NCBI RefSeq assembly: GCF_000472785.1
Contig: NZ_AXAL01000001.1
Span: 481,088-545,087 of the forward strand
Direction of reading: 5' to 3'
Origin: Mesorhizobium loti CJ3sym
Lineage (GTDB): Bacteria > Pseudomonadota > Alphaproteobacteria > Rhizobiales > Rhizobiaceae
Length of the DNA: 64,000 nucleotides
Shown here: positions 8,670-16,791 of the stretch, in pieces
Layout of the letters: the number at the start of each line of letters is the position of its first letter
How positions within the stretch are numbered: the first letter of the stretch is position 1
Position numbers and translations under genes: made by a program
The notes under the pieces: generated by a model
What the model saw: the letters and a program-made list of their open reading frames with translations, nothing else
Database searches by the model: none
Told to the model about the DNA's origin: nothing

Positions 8670-8768
8670 TCAGCACTTCACGGAGTTGTTGCTTGGACAG
8701 GCTATCGCCGTCACGGCGGACAGCTTCTCGCGCTTGGACAAGATCGGCTTTTTGTAGGTTTTCTTCAT
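8670..8768 (-). CDS. RiPP-like precursor 1 with two-cysteine core
   Basis: ATG 8768 to TGA 8670 encodes 32 residues. The first 21 form a leader, MKKTYKKPILSKREKL then SAVTA, and the remaining 11 (IACPSNNSVKC) a core with two Cys. The leader matches that of the ORF 120 bp upstream at K.Y..P.L.KR..LS.VTA while the cores differ completely. This conserved leader with a variable core is the hallmark of ribosomally synthesised, modified peptides, and similar short proteins with a Y..P.L motif occur among lasso-type leader families. GAGGGGGG lies eight bases before the ATG and a hairpin follows. No modifying enzyme is seen nearby, so the product class is inference. Confidence 0.6.
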   Translation of the reverse strand: MKKTYKKPILSKREKLSAVTAIACPSNNSVKC

Positions 8769-8830
8769 CTCATACCCCCCTCTTCTGTTGAATACCTCAG
8801 TCAACGCTTAGCAAGCCGCCGCTAAAATGG

Positions 8831-8862
8831 AAAGGCCCGCCATCGAGGAAGCGGTGACGGGC
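8831..8862 (-). terminator. Hairpin terminator after RiPP-like precursor 2
   Basis: Minus strand GCCCGTCACCGC and GGCGGGC form the stem, followed by CTTTCCATTTTAG. It separates the two precursor genes, so each is probably its own transcription unit. Confidence 0.6.
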
Positions 8863-8889
8863 ACTCATTTTCGGGCGCTAATGAGGCTA

Positions 8890-9015
8890 CTAAAGCGGAC
8901 CTGTTGGACCAGTAGGACCTATCGGGCCGGTAATGCCGGATACGCCAGAGGCCGCGGTGACACTAGACAGCCGATCTCTTTTGATCAGCGTCGGAGCAAC
9001 GTAAATCTTTCGCAT
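8890..9015 (-). CDS. RiPP-like precursor 2 with collagen-like core
   Basis: ATG 9015 to TAG 8890 (a second TAG follows) encodes 41 residues. The leader MRKIYVAPTLIKRDRL then SSVTA aligns without gaps to precursor 1. The core, ASGVSGITGPIGPTGPTGPL, is Gly-Pro-Thr repeat-like, unusual for such a small peptide. GAGAGGG lies before the ATG, and a TTGACA box lies about 50 bp upstream. The tandem arrangement, shared leader, separate terminators and shared flanking DNA suggest duplication followed by core divergence. Its enzyme partner, if any, is outside this window. Confidence 0.6.
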   Translation of the reverse strand: MRKIYVAPTLIKRDRLSSVTAASGVSGITGPIGPTGPTGPL

Positions 9016-9041
9016 ATTACCCTCTCGGCAGACCCGGCCAC

Positions 9042-9070
9042 AAATGCAGCCACCAATCCTGGCATGTCAA
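9042..9070 (-). promoter_or_regulatory. Candidate sigma70 promoter of RiPP-like precursor 2
   Basis: On the minus strand a consensus TTGACA (9070-9065) is followed after 16 bp by TGCATT (9048-9043). It sits between the upstream terminator and the precursor gene, in the right place for a promoter. The -10 element is weak. Confidence 0.4.
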
Positions 9071-9087
9071 TCGCTTCAACTACAATT

Positions 9088-9123
9088 GAAAAAGCCCGCC
9101 GTCCTGAGGGGAGAGCAGCGGGC
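9088..9123 (-). terminator. Hairpin terminator upstream of the precursor genes
   Basis: Minus strand GCCCGC...GCGGGC with TTTTTCAA after it. It ends a minus-strand transcript whose gene is decayed: between 9150 and 9240 a frame encodes LLVCHKCNTQIYLGDARNR, zinc-ribbon-like but without a start codon. Confidence 0.6.
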
Positions 9124-9318
9124 CAAGTCATGGAGTGCTGGGATCATCCAGCATAGGTCAACTTGCGGCGGCGGGGTCGGTTGCGGGCGTCGCCCAGATA
9201 GATTTGCGTGTTGCACTTGTGGCAGACAAGTAAAGGTAGCTAGGATAGTTTGAGGCCTTGGGAGGGCAGCCTTGGAACAATCCTCGGACACCGAGCGTGA
9301 GCGCGAGCAAGTAGCTCG

Positions 9319-9690
9319 ATGGACTGCTTTGGCGTCGATGAAAAAACAATTTTCAGTTGGCCAGATTGGCAAGCTCAAAATGCACCGTCCAATCCTGATA
9401 GTTCGCTGAAGTCTCACGAGACCGATCAGTTTGTCTTCACAAGCCTTCTGGCAGACGAAACGGGTGCTGCAATTGAAGGCCTTCAGTTGCGTGTAGTGGT
9501 TTGGAAATACCGTCCTCAAGAGGATGCCACGGCGCTGCTTCTTGTCGAGGATGAAGGATGGACTGTAATCGCGAGAGTGGATTGTTGGCCAAATGCTCCG
9601 CATCCGAACAAGCATTGGAAGCCTTTGAAAGAGCCCCCGGAGGTTCCGGGATCACACGCACATTGCTGTGAAGACAACGCCAAGCTTGGT
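9319..9690 (+). pseudogene. Truncated hypothetical gene (3' part lost)
   Basis: From ATG 9319 the frame encodes a natural-looking soluble protein (DQFVFTSLLADETGAAIEG, VVWKYRPQEDATALLLVED, PNAPHPNKHWKPLKEPPEVP, GSHAHCCEDNAKLG). At about 9690 it runs into DNA that is antisense to the phage-derived frame on the other strand, and the remaining codons to 9837 do not look coding. The original C-terminus is therefore missing. I do not recognise the family; the His/Cys-containing GSHAHCCEDN segment looks conserved. Confidence 0.5.
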
Positions 9691-10464
9691 CGCAAAGCCT
9701 TCACGCGTCGCGCCCATCACGCCGCCGGCCATATAAGCTTGAGGGACGCCAAAGCCGAGATTTGGATCACTGGCGGTAAGATCCTTCTTTGCCGCCTCGC
9801 GCGCGGCGGTATAGGAATTCTTCGTGACCTGGTTTGAGGTTTCCGCAAAAGCGCGCTCACGGTCGAGCAGATCGATAATGGCGTTCGTCTTGTCCTGGCC
9901 GAACAGCGTCGAGAGACGGGCTCGGTTCCAGTCACCTTCGCCCTTGATGAGGCGCTGGAGCGCCACCCGGCCGGTGACATTGGTGCCGACGATGCGTTCG
10001 ATTTCAGCCCGCGCACCCTTGCGGAGCCGCAGCGGCACAGCGGAAGGGCCGATCTGCATCCCTTGGGGTAAAGCGCCCTGTCGAACCTCATCGGCGAGTT
10101 CGTTCGGTCGCGGAGATTCCCTTCCGTCGGACAGGACTGTCTGGCCACGTTGCACAGCAGTTTTCTGCCGGGCCAGCTCGGCATACTTTGCGTCGACTTC
10201 CTTGATACCGGGTACCGAAGCGCGCAACTCGTCATCGACAGCTTGGCGCGCGGTCTGAAGTGCATTCCCCGCGTTCGTGCCTTGCGTCGTCTCCAGCATG
10301 TCGTCGATGGCATGGCGGGTGTTCAGCAACTCACCTGCATCAGACACAAGGGACGTGCCGGCCGCGACACCTCGCCGGGAAAGACGCTCTCGGCGCTGGC
10401 CGGGATCACGCAGAAAGCGGCTCGTGCCGAATTGGAAAATGGGCGTGACGATTTCCTTGGTCAA
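9652..10464 (-). pseudogene. Chimeric frame: reductase N-terminus fused to phage structural protein fragment
   Basis: A TTG at 10464 with an excellent AGGAGG site starts LTKEIVTPIFQFGTSRFL, the Rossmann start of mannitol dehydrogenase-family reductases (tagaturonate/fructuronate reductase type). After about 18 codons the frame switches to an unrelated helical protein (LLNTRHAIDDMLETTQGTNA, DVDAKYAELA-like segments, YMAGGVMGATREGFATKLG) that looks like a phage virion or injection protein. Its own C-terminus is cut at about 9690, opposite the break in the plus-strand gene. The reductase gene was evidently the next gene of the dehydrogenase/ABC operon and was lost when the phage segment joined here. 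Confidence 0.55.
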
Positions 10465-10534
10465 CCGACCTCCTCGCTCTTTGTTGCCTTCGTTGAACAA
10501 CTTGCCAACCGTGAAATGATTGTGTTTGCCAAAG

Positions 10535-11557
10535 TCAGCCAGACCCTGCCACATCGATAACGGCCTTGATCAGACCGGACTTCTGCCGCGCCCAGATCGC
10601 GATGTCGCGGGGGCTGTTGCGCAGGGTCGTGCGGTGGGTGACGAGCTGGTCTACTGGTATTTTTCCATCGCGGATCGAGGTAATGACGTGCTGAAAGTCG
10701 GCTTGCGTCGCGTTGCGACTGCCGATCAGCATCATTTCGCGCTTGTGAAACTCCGGATCGGAGAAGGCTATGTCGTCCGGCACGACGCTGACCATCACCA
10801 TGACGCCGCCATGGGCAACATAGGCAAAGGCAGACTGCATCGATCGGCTGTTTCCGGTTGCATCGAAGACGACATCGAAACCTGACTTGGCGGTTCGCTC
10901 CGCTATCGTCTCAACGATCGATCCCTTCGAACCGTCGATCACCAGGAAGCCCTGCTTTGCTGCAAAAGCCAGCCGCTCGGCATCGACGTCCATGACGGTC
11001 ACACTTTGTTGCGCTATGCGGGCAAAAAGCGCGACGCCAAGACCGATCGGACCGGCGCCGATGACCAAGGTTCGATTGCCCGGCCCAGCCATGGATCTGC
11101 GGACCGCGTGCGCACCGATGGCCAGAAATTCGACCGTGGCCGCCTCGATCAACGACAGGCCGGTTGCCGGAATCAAGTTCTTTGCCGGCACGAGAATCTG
11201 CTCAGTCATGGCACCGTCACGGTGCACGCCCAGCACCTCGATCGCGACGCAGCAGTTCGGCTTATCCTGGCGGCAGGCCACGCACTTGGCGCAGGCAAGG
11301 TAGGGGTTGACGAGCACTTGCTCTCCGACCGTGATTTCCCCCGGCGCGTTGATTGCCGCGACTGTTCCCGAGATTTCGTGGCCCATGATACGTGGATAGG
11401 CCAGGTACGGATGCTTGCCTTCAAAAATGTGGTAGTCGGTGCCACAGATGCCAACATGGCTGATGTTGATCAACGCCCATCCGGCTTCGGGCCGGCCGGG
11501 CGCCGGGCGATCCTCAACGATCAATTCGCCGGGCTTACGGCATACGAGCGCTTTCAT
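10535..11557 (-). CDS. Zinc-dependent alcohol/sugar-acid dehydrogenase
   Basis: About 340 residues of the medium-chain dehydrogenase family. Visible: catalytic zinc ligands in GICGTDYHIFEG and MGHEISGTV, the structural-zinc Cys cluster CAKCVACRQDKPNC, and the NAD-binding VIGAGPIGLG. Related enzymes oxidise L-gulonate, L-galactonate or similar polyols at C5. Start ATG 11557 (MKALVCRKPG) is preferred over ATG 11566 because AGGAAG is then correctly spaced. It lies downstream of a ribose-type ABC transporter on the same strand and upstream of the remains of a mannitol-dehydrogenase-family reductase, which fits a sugar-acid catabolic operon. Confidence 0.85.
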   Translation of the reverse strand: MKALVCRKPGELIVEDRPAPGRPEAGWALINISHVGICGTDYHIFEGKHPYLAYPRIMGHEISGTVAAINAPGEITVGEQVLVNPYLACAKCVACRQDKPNCCVAIEVLGVHRDGAMTEQILVPAKNLIPATGLSLIEAATVEFLAIGAHAVRRSMAGPGNRTLVIGAGPIGLGVALFARIAQQSVTVMDVDAERLAFAAKQGFLVIDGSKGSIVETIAERTAKSGFDVVFDATGNSRSMQSAFAYVAHGGVMVMVSVVPDDIAFSDPEFHKREMMLIGSRNATQADFQHVITSIRDGKIPVDQLVTHRTTLRNSPRDIAIWARQKSGLIKAVIDVAGSG

Positions 11558-11629
11558 GCGGACCATCTTCCTGAAATGCTTTAAAAAGAACCCGGCGGCT
11601 GGGATGGCCGCCGGGCCAAGGTGTGGAGC

Positions 11630-12550
11630 CTATTCGAAGTCCTTGACGTTCTTCAGCGTCACGAGGCCGGCGCCGGTATCCACATTGGCCTCGACGGTTT
11701 CCCCGCGGATTGCCTTGACGACGGTGTCGATGCCAAGCTCACCCATTTTTGCAGGAAATTGTGCAACGCTGGCGTCTTCCGCGCCGGACTTGATCGCTTC
11801 GATCTCACCGCAGCAGGCGTCGAAGCCGACCAGGATGATCTTGTCGTTGGCAATGCCCGCATTGCTGATCGACTTGACGGCTCCCGGGATTGGCGGACCG
11901 CAAGCCGAGTAAATCGCCTTGAGATCGGGATTAGCGGTCAGGATGTCTTCGGTCACTGACGTGCCGAGTTCGAGCGTGCAATTGGTTGCCCCCTTGCCGA
12001 CGACCTCGACCTTGACGTCGCCAAGGCCCTCCATCATCCCGGTGACCCGGTCGTCCAGCGCCGGCACCCCAGGCACACCTTGCAGGATGCCGATCTTGTC
12101 GCCGCTCTTGAGCACTGTCTTCAGGTACTCTCCGGCGATCTTGCCGCCGTTGAGATTGTTGGTCGAGACCAGTGCGGTCTGGCCCTTCCAGTTCGGGATG
12201 CTGTTGTCGACGAGAACGACCTTGATGCCGGCAGCGACCGCCTTGTCGAGCGCCGGTGCAACGGTCGGATCGACCGGAGTGATCGCCAGACCCTTGACGC
12301 CTTGCGTGATCATGGACTCGATCAGCGCGATCTGGCCTTCGATGTCTGTGGCGGCCTGCCCTTGGCCGGTGACCAGCTCGATTTCGGGGTGGGCGGCCGC
12401 GTATTTCTTGGCGGCATCCTCCATGGTCGAGTAGAACGGCACCGGGAATTTCGTAATCAGGCCGACCTTGATCTTGTCGGCGGCCGAAGCCGGCATTGCA
12501 AACGCAACGGCGATCGCCAGCCCAGCGAACAGTTTTCGGTTCATTGGCAT
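11630..12550 (-). CDS. Sugar ABC transporter periplasmic binding protein
   Basis: 306 residues. A signal peptide (MNRKLFAGLAIAVAFAMPASA) is followed by a ribose/fructose-type periplasmic binding fold: KIKVGLITKFPVPFYSTMED at the start and the typical VDNSIPNWKGQTALVSTNN and GPPIPGAVKSI segments. It captures a sugar or sugar acid for the permease and ATPase encoded upstream on the same strand. GGGAGGA lies six bases before ATG 12550. The substrate cannot be read from the sequence; the neighbouring dehydrogenase suggests an aldonate or polyol. Confidence 0.85.
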   Translation of the reverse strand: MPMNRKLFAGLAIAVAFAMPASAADKIKVGLITKFPVPFYSTMEDAAKKYAAAHPEIELVTGQGQAATDIEGQIALIESMITQGVKGLAITPVDPTVAPALDKAVAAGIKVVLVDNSIPNWKGQTALVSTNNLNGGKIAGEYLKTVLKSGDKIGILQGVPGVPALDDRVTGMMEGLGDVKVEVVGKGATNCTLELGTSVTEDILTANPDLKAIYSACGPPIPGAVKSISNAGIANDKIILVGFDACCGEIEAIKSGAEDASVAQFPAKMGELGIDTVVKAIRGETVEANVDTGAGLVTLKNVKDFE

Positions 12551-12638
12551 TCCATTCCTCCCTTGGAATTGAGGCGTCTTCCGGCGGAAGTCGCTTCAGG
12601 CATTTGCGGACCGGAACGGCCCCCAAATCTCGAACGGA

Positions 12639-13424
12639 TCAGGCTCCAACGATCATGGAAACCAGCTCCTGCTTGTTGTCCTTGGTCGGCACAAGTTCAC
12701 CAACCTTGCGCCCCTGGCGGAGCACCACGGCGCGATCGGCAAGCTCGACGACATGCTCCATATTGTGGGTGATCAGGATGACTGCATTGCCCTGGTCACG
12801 CAGGGCAGCAACGAGGTTGAGAACCTGGCGTGACTCGCGCAGGCCAAGTGCTGCGGTCGGCTCGTCAAGGATCACGACCTTGCGGGCAAAGACGGTCGAC
12901 CGCGCCACTGCGATGGCTTGCCTTTGGCCGCCCGACATCATGGCAACGACGGCGTCCAGCCGCGGCAAGGTGACCTTGAGGTTTGCCAGCAGAACGCGGG
13001 TCTCGGCATCCATCTTGCGCTGTTGAAGAAATCGCAGGCCGCGCGGGAGCCATCGCGGCCAGGCCAGTTCGCGACCGGCAAAGAAGTTCTGTCCCGGTGT
13101 CAGATTGTCGAACAGCGCCAGGTCTTGATAGACCGTCTCGATGCCGGCAAAGCGCGCATCCGCAGGGGAGCGTATCTGCGTCGGCGCGCCGTCCAGAAGG
13201 ATGGCGCCGGCATCGAGTTGGTGCACCCCGCTGATGCATTTGGTCAATGTCGACTTCCCGGCGCCATTGTCGCCGAGAAGCCCGAGGATCTCGCCGCGCC
13301 GGACCTCGATGCTGACATCGTTCAGCGCCATGACCGAGCCGAAACGCTTGGTCGCGCCACGCACAGCCAGCACAGGATGGTCAGCGGTGGCTGCACGATC
13401 GACGCTGGCCGCAACGGCGCTCAT
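12639..13424 (-). CDS. Sugar ABC transporter ATP-binding protein
   Basis: 261 residues with one nucleotide-binding domain. Walker A is GDNGAGKST, the signature MSGGQRQAIAVAR, Walker B VVILDEPTAAL and the switch His ITHN. A single ABC domain is typical of the FrcA branch of ribose-type importers, which works as a homodimer, unlike the double-domain RbsA. The ATG at 13424 overlaps the permease stop (ATGA), so the two are translationally coupled. Upstream in-frame codons are antisense-like and excluded. Confidence 0.9.
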   Translation of the reverse strand: MSAVAASVDRAATADHPVLAVRGATKRFGSVMALNDVSIEVRRGEILGLLGDNGAGKSTLTKCISGVHQLDAGAILLDGAPTQIRSPADARFAGIETVYQDLALFDNLTPGQNFFAGRELAWPRWLPRGLRFLQQRKMDAETRVLLANLKVTLPRLDAVVAMMSGGQRQAIAVARSTVFARKVVILDEPTAALGLRESRQVLNLVAALRDQGNAVILITHNMEHVVELADRAVVLRQGRKVGELVPTKDNKQELVSMIVGA

Positions 13425-14473
13425 GACTGCCTCCCGGCCTGCAAGACCCGCACACGCCCTTCGAGGTAGTTGCGCAGCACGTCGGACTCGACCGCTATGA
13501 CAATGACCACGCCGATGACGATGAGCTGGAAGAAGACGTTGACGTTGAGCAAATTGAGCGCGTTGCGGATGACGCCGATCATGATGGCGCCGATCAGGGC
13601 ATGGCCAAGATGGCCGCGGCCGCCGAGAAAGCTGGCGCCGCCGATGATCACCGCCGCGATCGTATCCAGTTCCAGCAGATTGCCGAACAGAGGCGAACCG
13701 GCGTCGGTACGGCCGGCGAGGATGACCGCGCCGATGCCGGCGCACAGCCCTGAGATCACATAGACCGAAACCAGCACCCAGGAGACGGGAATGCCCATGC
13801 GCACGGCGGCGTCAGGCCGGCCGCCGACGGCATAGATCCAGCGACCCCAGACCATCGTTTTGGCCATAATGGAAAGGACCGCGGCAACGCCCGCAACGAC
13901 GAAGACCGATCCAGGCAGGCCCCAGACCGCCTCGCGGCCAAGCGCATCGATGGAATCCGGCATGCCGGGGATGGCGCGGCCGTCTGCCAGTTGCAGCGCC
14001 AGGCCTTTTGCGATGCTCAATGTAGCCAGCGTGATGATGAAAGGATGCGGCAACCGGCCGAAGACGTAGAAGAGCCCGTTGATGGCGCCGACCGCCGCAC
14101 CGCAGCCAACCATCACCGCGATCACCACGAAGGCGGGAGCGCCGGCATGAAAGCTGAGCGCGCCGACGACGGAGGCCAGTGCGACATTCGAGCCGACGGA
14201 AAGATCGATCCCGCGTGTCAGGATGACCAGATGCTGCCCCATTGCGACGACAGAGATAACGGCGGTCTGGGCGAGGATGTTGCTGAGGTTGCGTCCTGTC
14301 AGGAAATAGGGTGACAGAAAACTAAGGACGACGATCAGCAGCACCAGGATGACGACCGGACCAGCACTCAGCAGGGCCAGACCAAGTGCGAGGCCTGGAA
14401 CGGCTTCCTGCTTCCTGGACTCCGGCAATGCAGCCTCGCCGGCAGTGGTGCCGGTGTTTCCCGTTTCAGGCAA
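13421..14473 (-). CDS. Sugar ABC transporter permease (RbsC/FrcC family)
   Basis: 350 residues with about ten hydrophobic membrane segments. The family motif RGIDLSVGSNVALASV is present, as is the cytoplasmic loop YAVGGRPDAAVRMGIPV that contacts the ATPase. The N-terminal 30 residues are hydrophilic. It is the first gene of the minus-strand operon permease, ATPase, binding protein, dehydrogenase and diverges from the GntR regulator, with a perfect inverted repeat between them. Confidence 0.9.
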   Translation of the reverse strand: MPETGNTGTTAGEAALPESRKQEAVPGLALGLALLSAGPVVILVLLIVVLSFLSPYFLTGRNLSNILAQTAVISVVAMGQHLVILTRGIDLSVGSNVALASVVGALSFHAGAPAFVVIAVMVGCGAAVGAINGLFYVFGRLPHPFIITLATLSIAKGLALQLADGRAIPGMPDSIDALGREAVWGLPGSVFVVAGVAAVLSIMAKTMVWGRWIYAVGGRPDAAVRMGIPVSWVLVSVYVISGLCAGIGAVILAGRTDAGSPLFGNLLELDTIAAVIIGGASFLGGRGHLGHALIGAIMIGVIRNALNLLNVNVFFQLIVIGVVIVIAVESDVLRNYLEGRVRVLQAGRQS

Positions 14474-14548
14474 AGTCCCCTCCCCCGCCGAAAGCTCGTG
14501 CGAGCTTCGTCGTCAAAACTTTTGCTGTATTTCAGCTTCCTCTTATCG

Positions 14549-14589
14549 ATAAAAAACAACCGTCATGACTTGGTCAAGTTGTTTTTTAT
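14549..14589. promoter_or_regulatory. Inverted repeat operator between transporter and regulator
   Basis: Perfect 12-base arms ATAAAAAACAAC (14549-14560) and GTTGTTTTTTAT (14578-14589), 17 bases apart, in the divergent promoter region. The spacer holds a TTGACCAAGTCATGA-like second dyad. It is the obvious binding site for the adjacent GntR protein; assignment is by position. Confidence 0.6.
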
Positions 14590-14639
14590 GGATAAAGTTC
14601 ATGCTAAAAAGGACATGGTGTTGCTCAGAGGAAGATCCG

Positions 14640-15536
14640 ATGCGAACCGACACTGTGTACAAGAAGGCCTTCAACCGCACTGCCGCCATGCTGCGCGATG
14701 GACAATTGACCGGGGAGCTCCCTTCCGAAAATGAGCTGAGACGGCGGATTGGCGTGAGCCGTACGACCGTGCGAAAGGTTCTGGGAGAACTTGCCCAACG
14801 CGAACTCGTCGCCGAGCGCGGCGGTGTCCGGACGGCAGGCCGCGCGGTCGAGGATAGCGACTACTATCCCGACGCCGAAACCACGTCGCGGGCCAACCAT
14901 GTCGAACAGCAGTTCATGGAGTGGATGCTGCGGGGTGACACCAGGCCTGGCACCAGTATCAACGAGCTCGAACTTGCCCGGCAGTTCGGTGTCGCGACCA
15001 ACGGAATACGTGAGTTCCTGATCCGGTTCAGCCGATTTGGGCTGCTCGAGAAAAGGCCGAATACAGGCTGGCTTTTCAAGGGCTTCACGGAGGATTTCGC
15101 TCTTGAGCTGTTCGAGATCCGGGTGATGTTCGAGCTGCGCTCGGCGCATCTGTTTTCACGGCAACCCGACACGTCTCCCCTGTGGGACAAGCTCGCCGCG
15201 CTCAAGGTTGCGCATATCGAATTGCTGAAGCGGATTGAAAGCCGCTATCAGGACTTCTCCGGTCTCGACAACCGGTTTCATCGGCTCATAAACGAGGCCT
15301 CGCCGAACCGCTTCATCGACGATTTCTACGACATCATCAGCTTCATTTTTCACTACCACTATCAGTGGAACAAGCATGACGAACAGCAGCGCAACCAGGC
15401 GGCGATCCTCGAGCATCTCGCTTATATCGATGCGCTCGAAAGCCGCGATCCCGACCGAATTGAGCTGGCCTGCCGAGCGCATCTGGCTTCGGCAAGATCA
15501 ACTCTGATGCGCTCGCTGATTGGATCGGACGAATGA
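14640..15536 (+). CDS. GntR-family regulator with two winged-helix domains
   Basis: 298 residues. Residues about 5-60 form a complete GntR winged helix (LPSENELRRRIGVSRTTVRK). A second winged helix follows at about 85-150 (NELELARQFGVATNGIREFL, then LLEKRPNTGWLFKGF), leading into an all-helical FCD-type ligand domain (FEIRVMFELRSAHLF, FHRLINEASPNRFIDDFYD). Normal FadR-like regulators have only one winged helix. The start ATG 14640 follows GAGGAAGATCC. It diverges from the sugar transporter operon and is followed by an enolase-superfamily enzyme, so it probably controls both. Confidence 0.85.
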   Translation: MRTDTVYKKAFNRTAAMLRDGQLTGELPSENELRRRIGVSRTTVRKVLGELAQRELVAERGGVRTAGRAVEDSDYYPDAETTSRANHVEQQFMEWMLRGDTRPGTSINELELARQFGVATNGIREFLIRFSRFGLLEKRPNTGWLFKGFTEDFALELFEIRVMFELRSAHLFSRQPDTSPLWDKLAALKVAHIELLKRIESRYQDFSGLDNRFHRLINEASPNRFIDDFYDIISFIFHYHYQWNKHDEQQRNQAAILEHLAYIDALESRDPDRIELACRAHLASARSTLMRSLIGSDE

Positions 15537-15596
15537 CGGTTTATAGAGGCGCCACTAGATCAGCTTGATACGGTAACCGATCAGAAAGCCCCTGTG

Positions 15597-16736
15597 ATGA
15601 GCCTTTCGCATTTTCGTATAACCCGATTTCAGTTCGCCCGCGACCGGGTAATCGGGGACAGTCAGGTTCGGGCGGACGATGTCAACGTCGCCGCGCTGGA
15701 ACTCCTTTCCGAAAGTGGCAAGGTAGGACTGGGATTCATCCAGACGCTCTTCAATCCACTGCCCGATCAGACGGACATCGAGGCTGTTTTCGAACATGAG
15801 ATTTGGCCGGGCCTGAAGGGAAACAAAGCGATCGCCCTGGTTCACCGTGTGCATCGCCCGCGCGGTGGCAATCAACGGGCTTGCTCGCTGCCCTTTCACG
15901 AAGCGGTTCAGGTGGCGCTTTGGGATCTTGCGGCGAAGGAAGCCGGCTTGCCGCTTCATGTCTTGCTTGGCAGTCGCCGCAACCGGGTGAAGGCCTATGC
16001 CAGCGGTCTCGATTTTCACCTCGACGATGATGCCTTCGTCTCGTTGTTCTCCCACGCGGCGTCGATTGGATACTCGGCTTTCAAGATCAAGGTCGGCCAC
16101 CCCGATTTCGACCGCGATCTGCGGCGTCTGGAACTGTTGAAGACCTGTGTCCCGGCTGGGTCAAAAATCATGATCGATCCGAACGAGGCCTGGAACTCGA
16201 AGGAGGCGCTGACGAAATTGGTGGCGATCCGCGAGGCCGGCCACGATCTTCTCTGGGTCGAGGATCCGATACTGCGTCACGACCATGAAGGGTTGAGAAC
16301 GCTCAGGTACGCCGTCACATGGACCCAGATCAACAGCGGCGAGTATCTGGATCTTCAGGGCAAGCGGCTGCTTCTGGAGGCTCATGCCGCCGATATCCTG
16401 AATGTCCACGGCCAAGTGACGGATGTCATGCGCATCGGCTGGCTGGCCGTCGAGCTCGGGATCCCGGTCAGCCTTGGTAACACTTTCCTGGAGGTTGGCG
16501 TGCATATGGCGGCCGCGCTTCCCGAGGTCGAATGGCTGGAATATTCTTTTCAGAACTTCGATCATCTGGTGGAACAGCCTATCGACATCCGGGACGGCTA
16601 CGCCTATGCGCCCGATAGGCCCGGCCATGGTCTGGTGCTATCGGGAAAAGCGCGCAGCGAATGGATCAGGCCAAAGCGCCTGGCCCGGTCGGAGCTGGGT
16701 GCCGCACCAGAAAATCCACGTCTTCCCATGAAGTAA
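15597..16736 (+). CDS. Enolase-superfamily (mandelate racemase/muconate lactonizing) enzyme
   Basis: About 379 residues with a capping domain and a TIM-barrel. The Lys pair is in FKIKVG, and metal ligands are Asp in MIDPNEAW, Glu in LWVEDPI and Glu in INSGEYL. The C-terminal barrel part reads VSLGNTFLEVGVHM, where many family members have an SPH His, so the acid/base set differs from the classic one. The family dehydrates or epimerises acid sugars. Position after the GntR regulator and opposite a sugar transporter and a dehydrogenase supports a sugar-acid dehydratase role, but the substrate is open. Confidence 0.8.
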   Translation: MSLSHFRITRFQFARDRVIGDSQVRADDVNVAALELLSESGKVGLGFIQTLFNPLPDQTDIEAVFEHEIWPGLKGNKAIALVHRVHRPRGGNQRACSLPFHEAVQVALWDLAAKEAGLPLHVLLGSRRNRVKAYASGLDFHLDDDAFVSLFSHAASIGYSAFKIKVGHPDFDRDLRRLELLKTCVPAGSKIMIDPNEAWNSKEALTKLVAIREAGHDLLWVEDPILRHDHEGLRTLRYAVTWTQINSGEYLDLQGKRLLLEAHAADILNVHGQVTDVMRIGWLAVELGIPVSLGNTFLEVGVHMAAALPEVEWLEYSFQNFDHLVEQPIDIRDGYAYAPDRPGHGLVLSGKARSEWIRPKRLARSELGAAPENPRLPMK

Positions 16737-16791
16737 CGAAAACTGACCCGCAGACCAAGGCCGCGGCGGACCCGAGAATATCAACGAAGCC

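Noticed and set aside
14549..14589. Terminator between the divergent sugar genes
   Set aside because: It has T and A runs, but lies between two divergent starts, so an operator is more sensible than a terminator.
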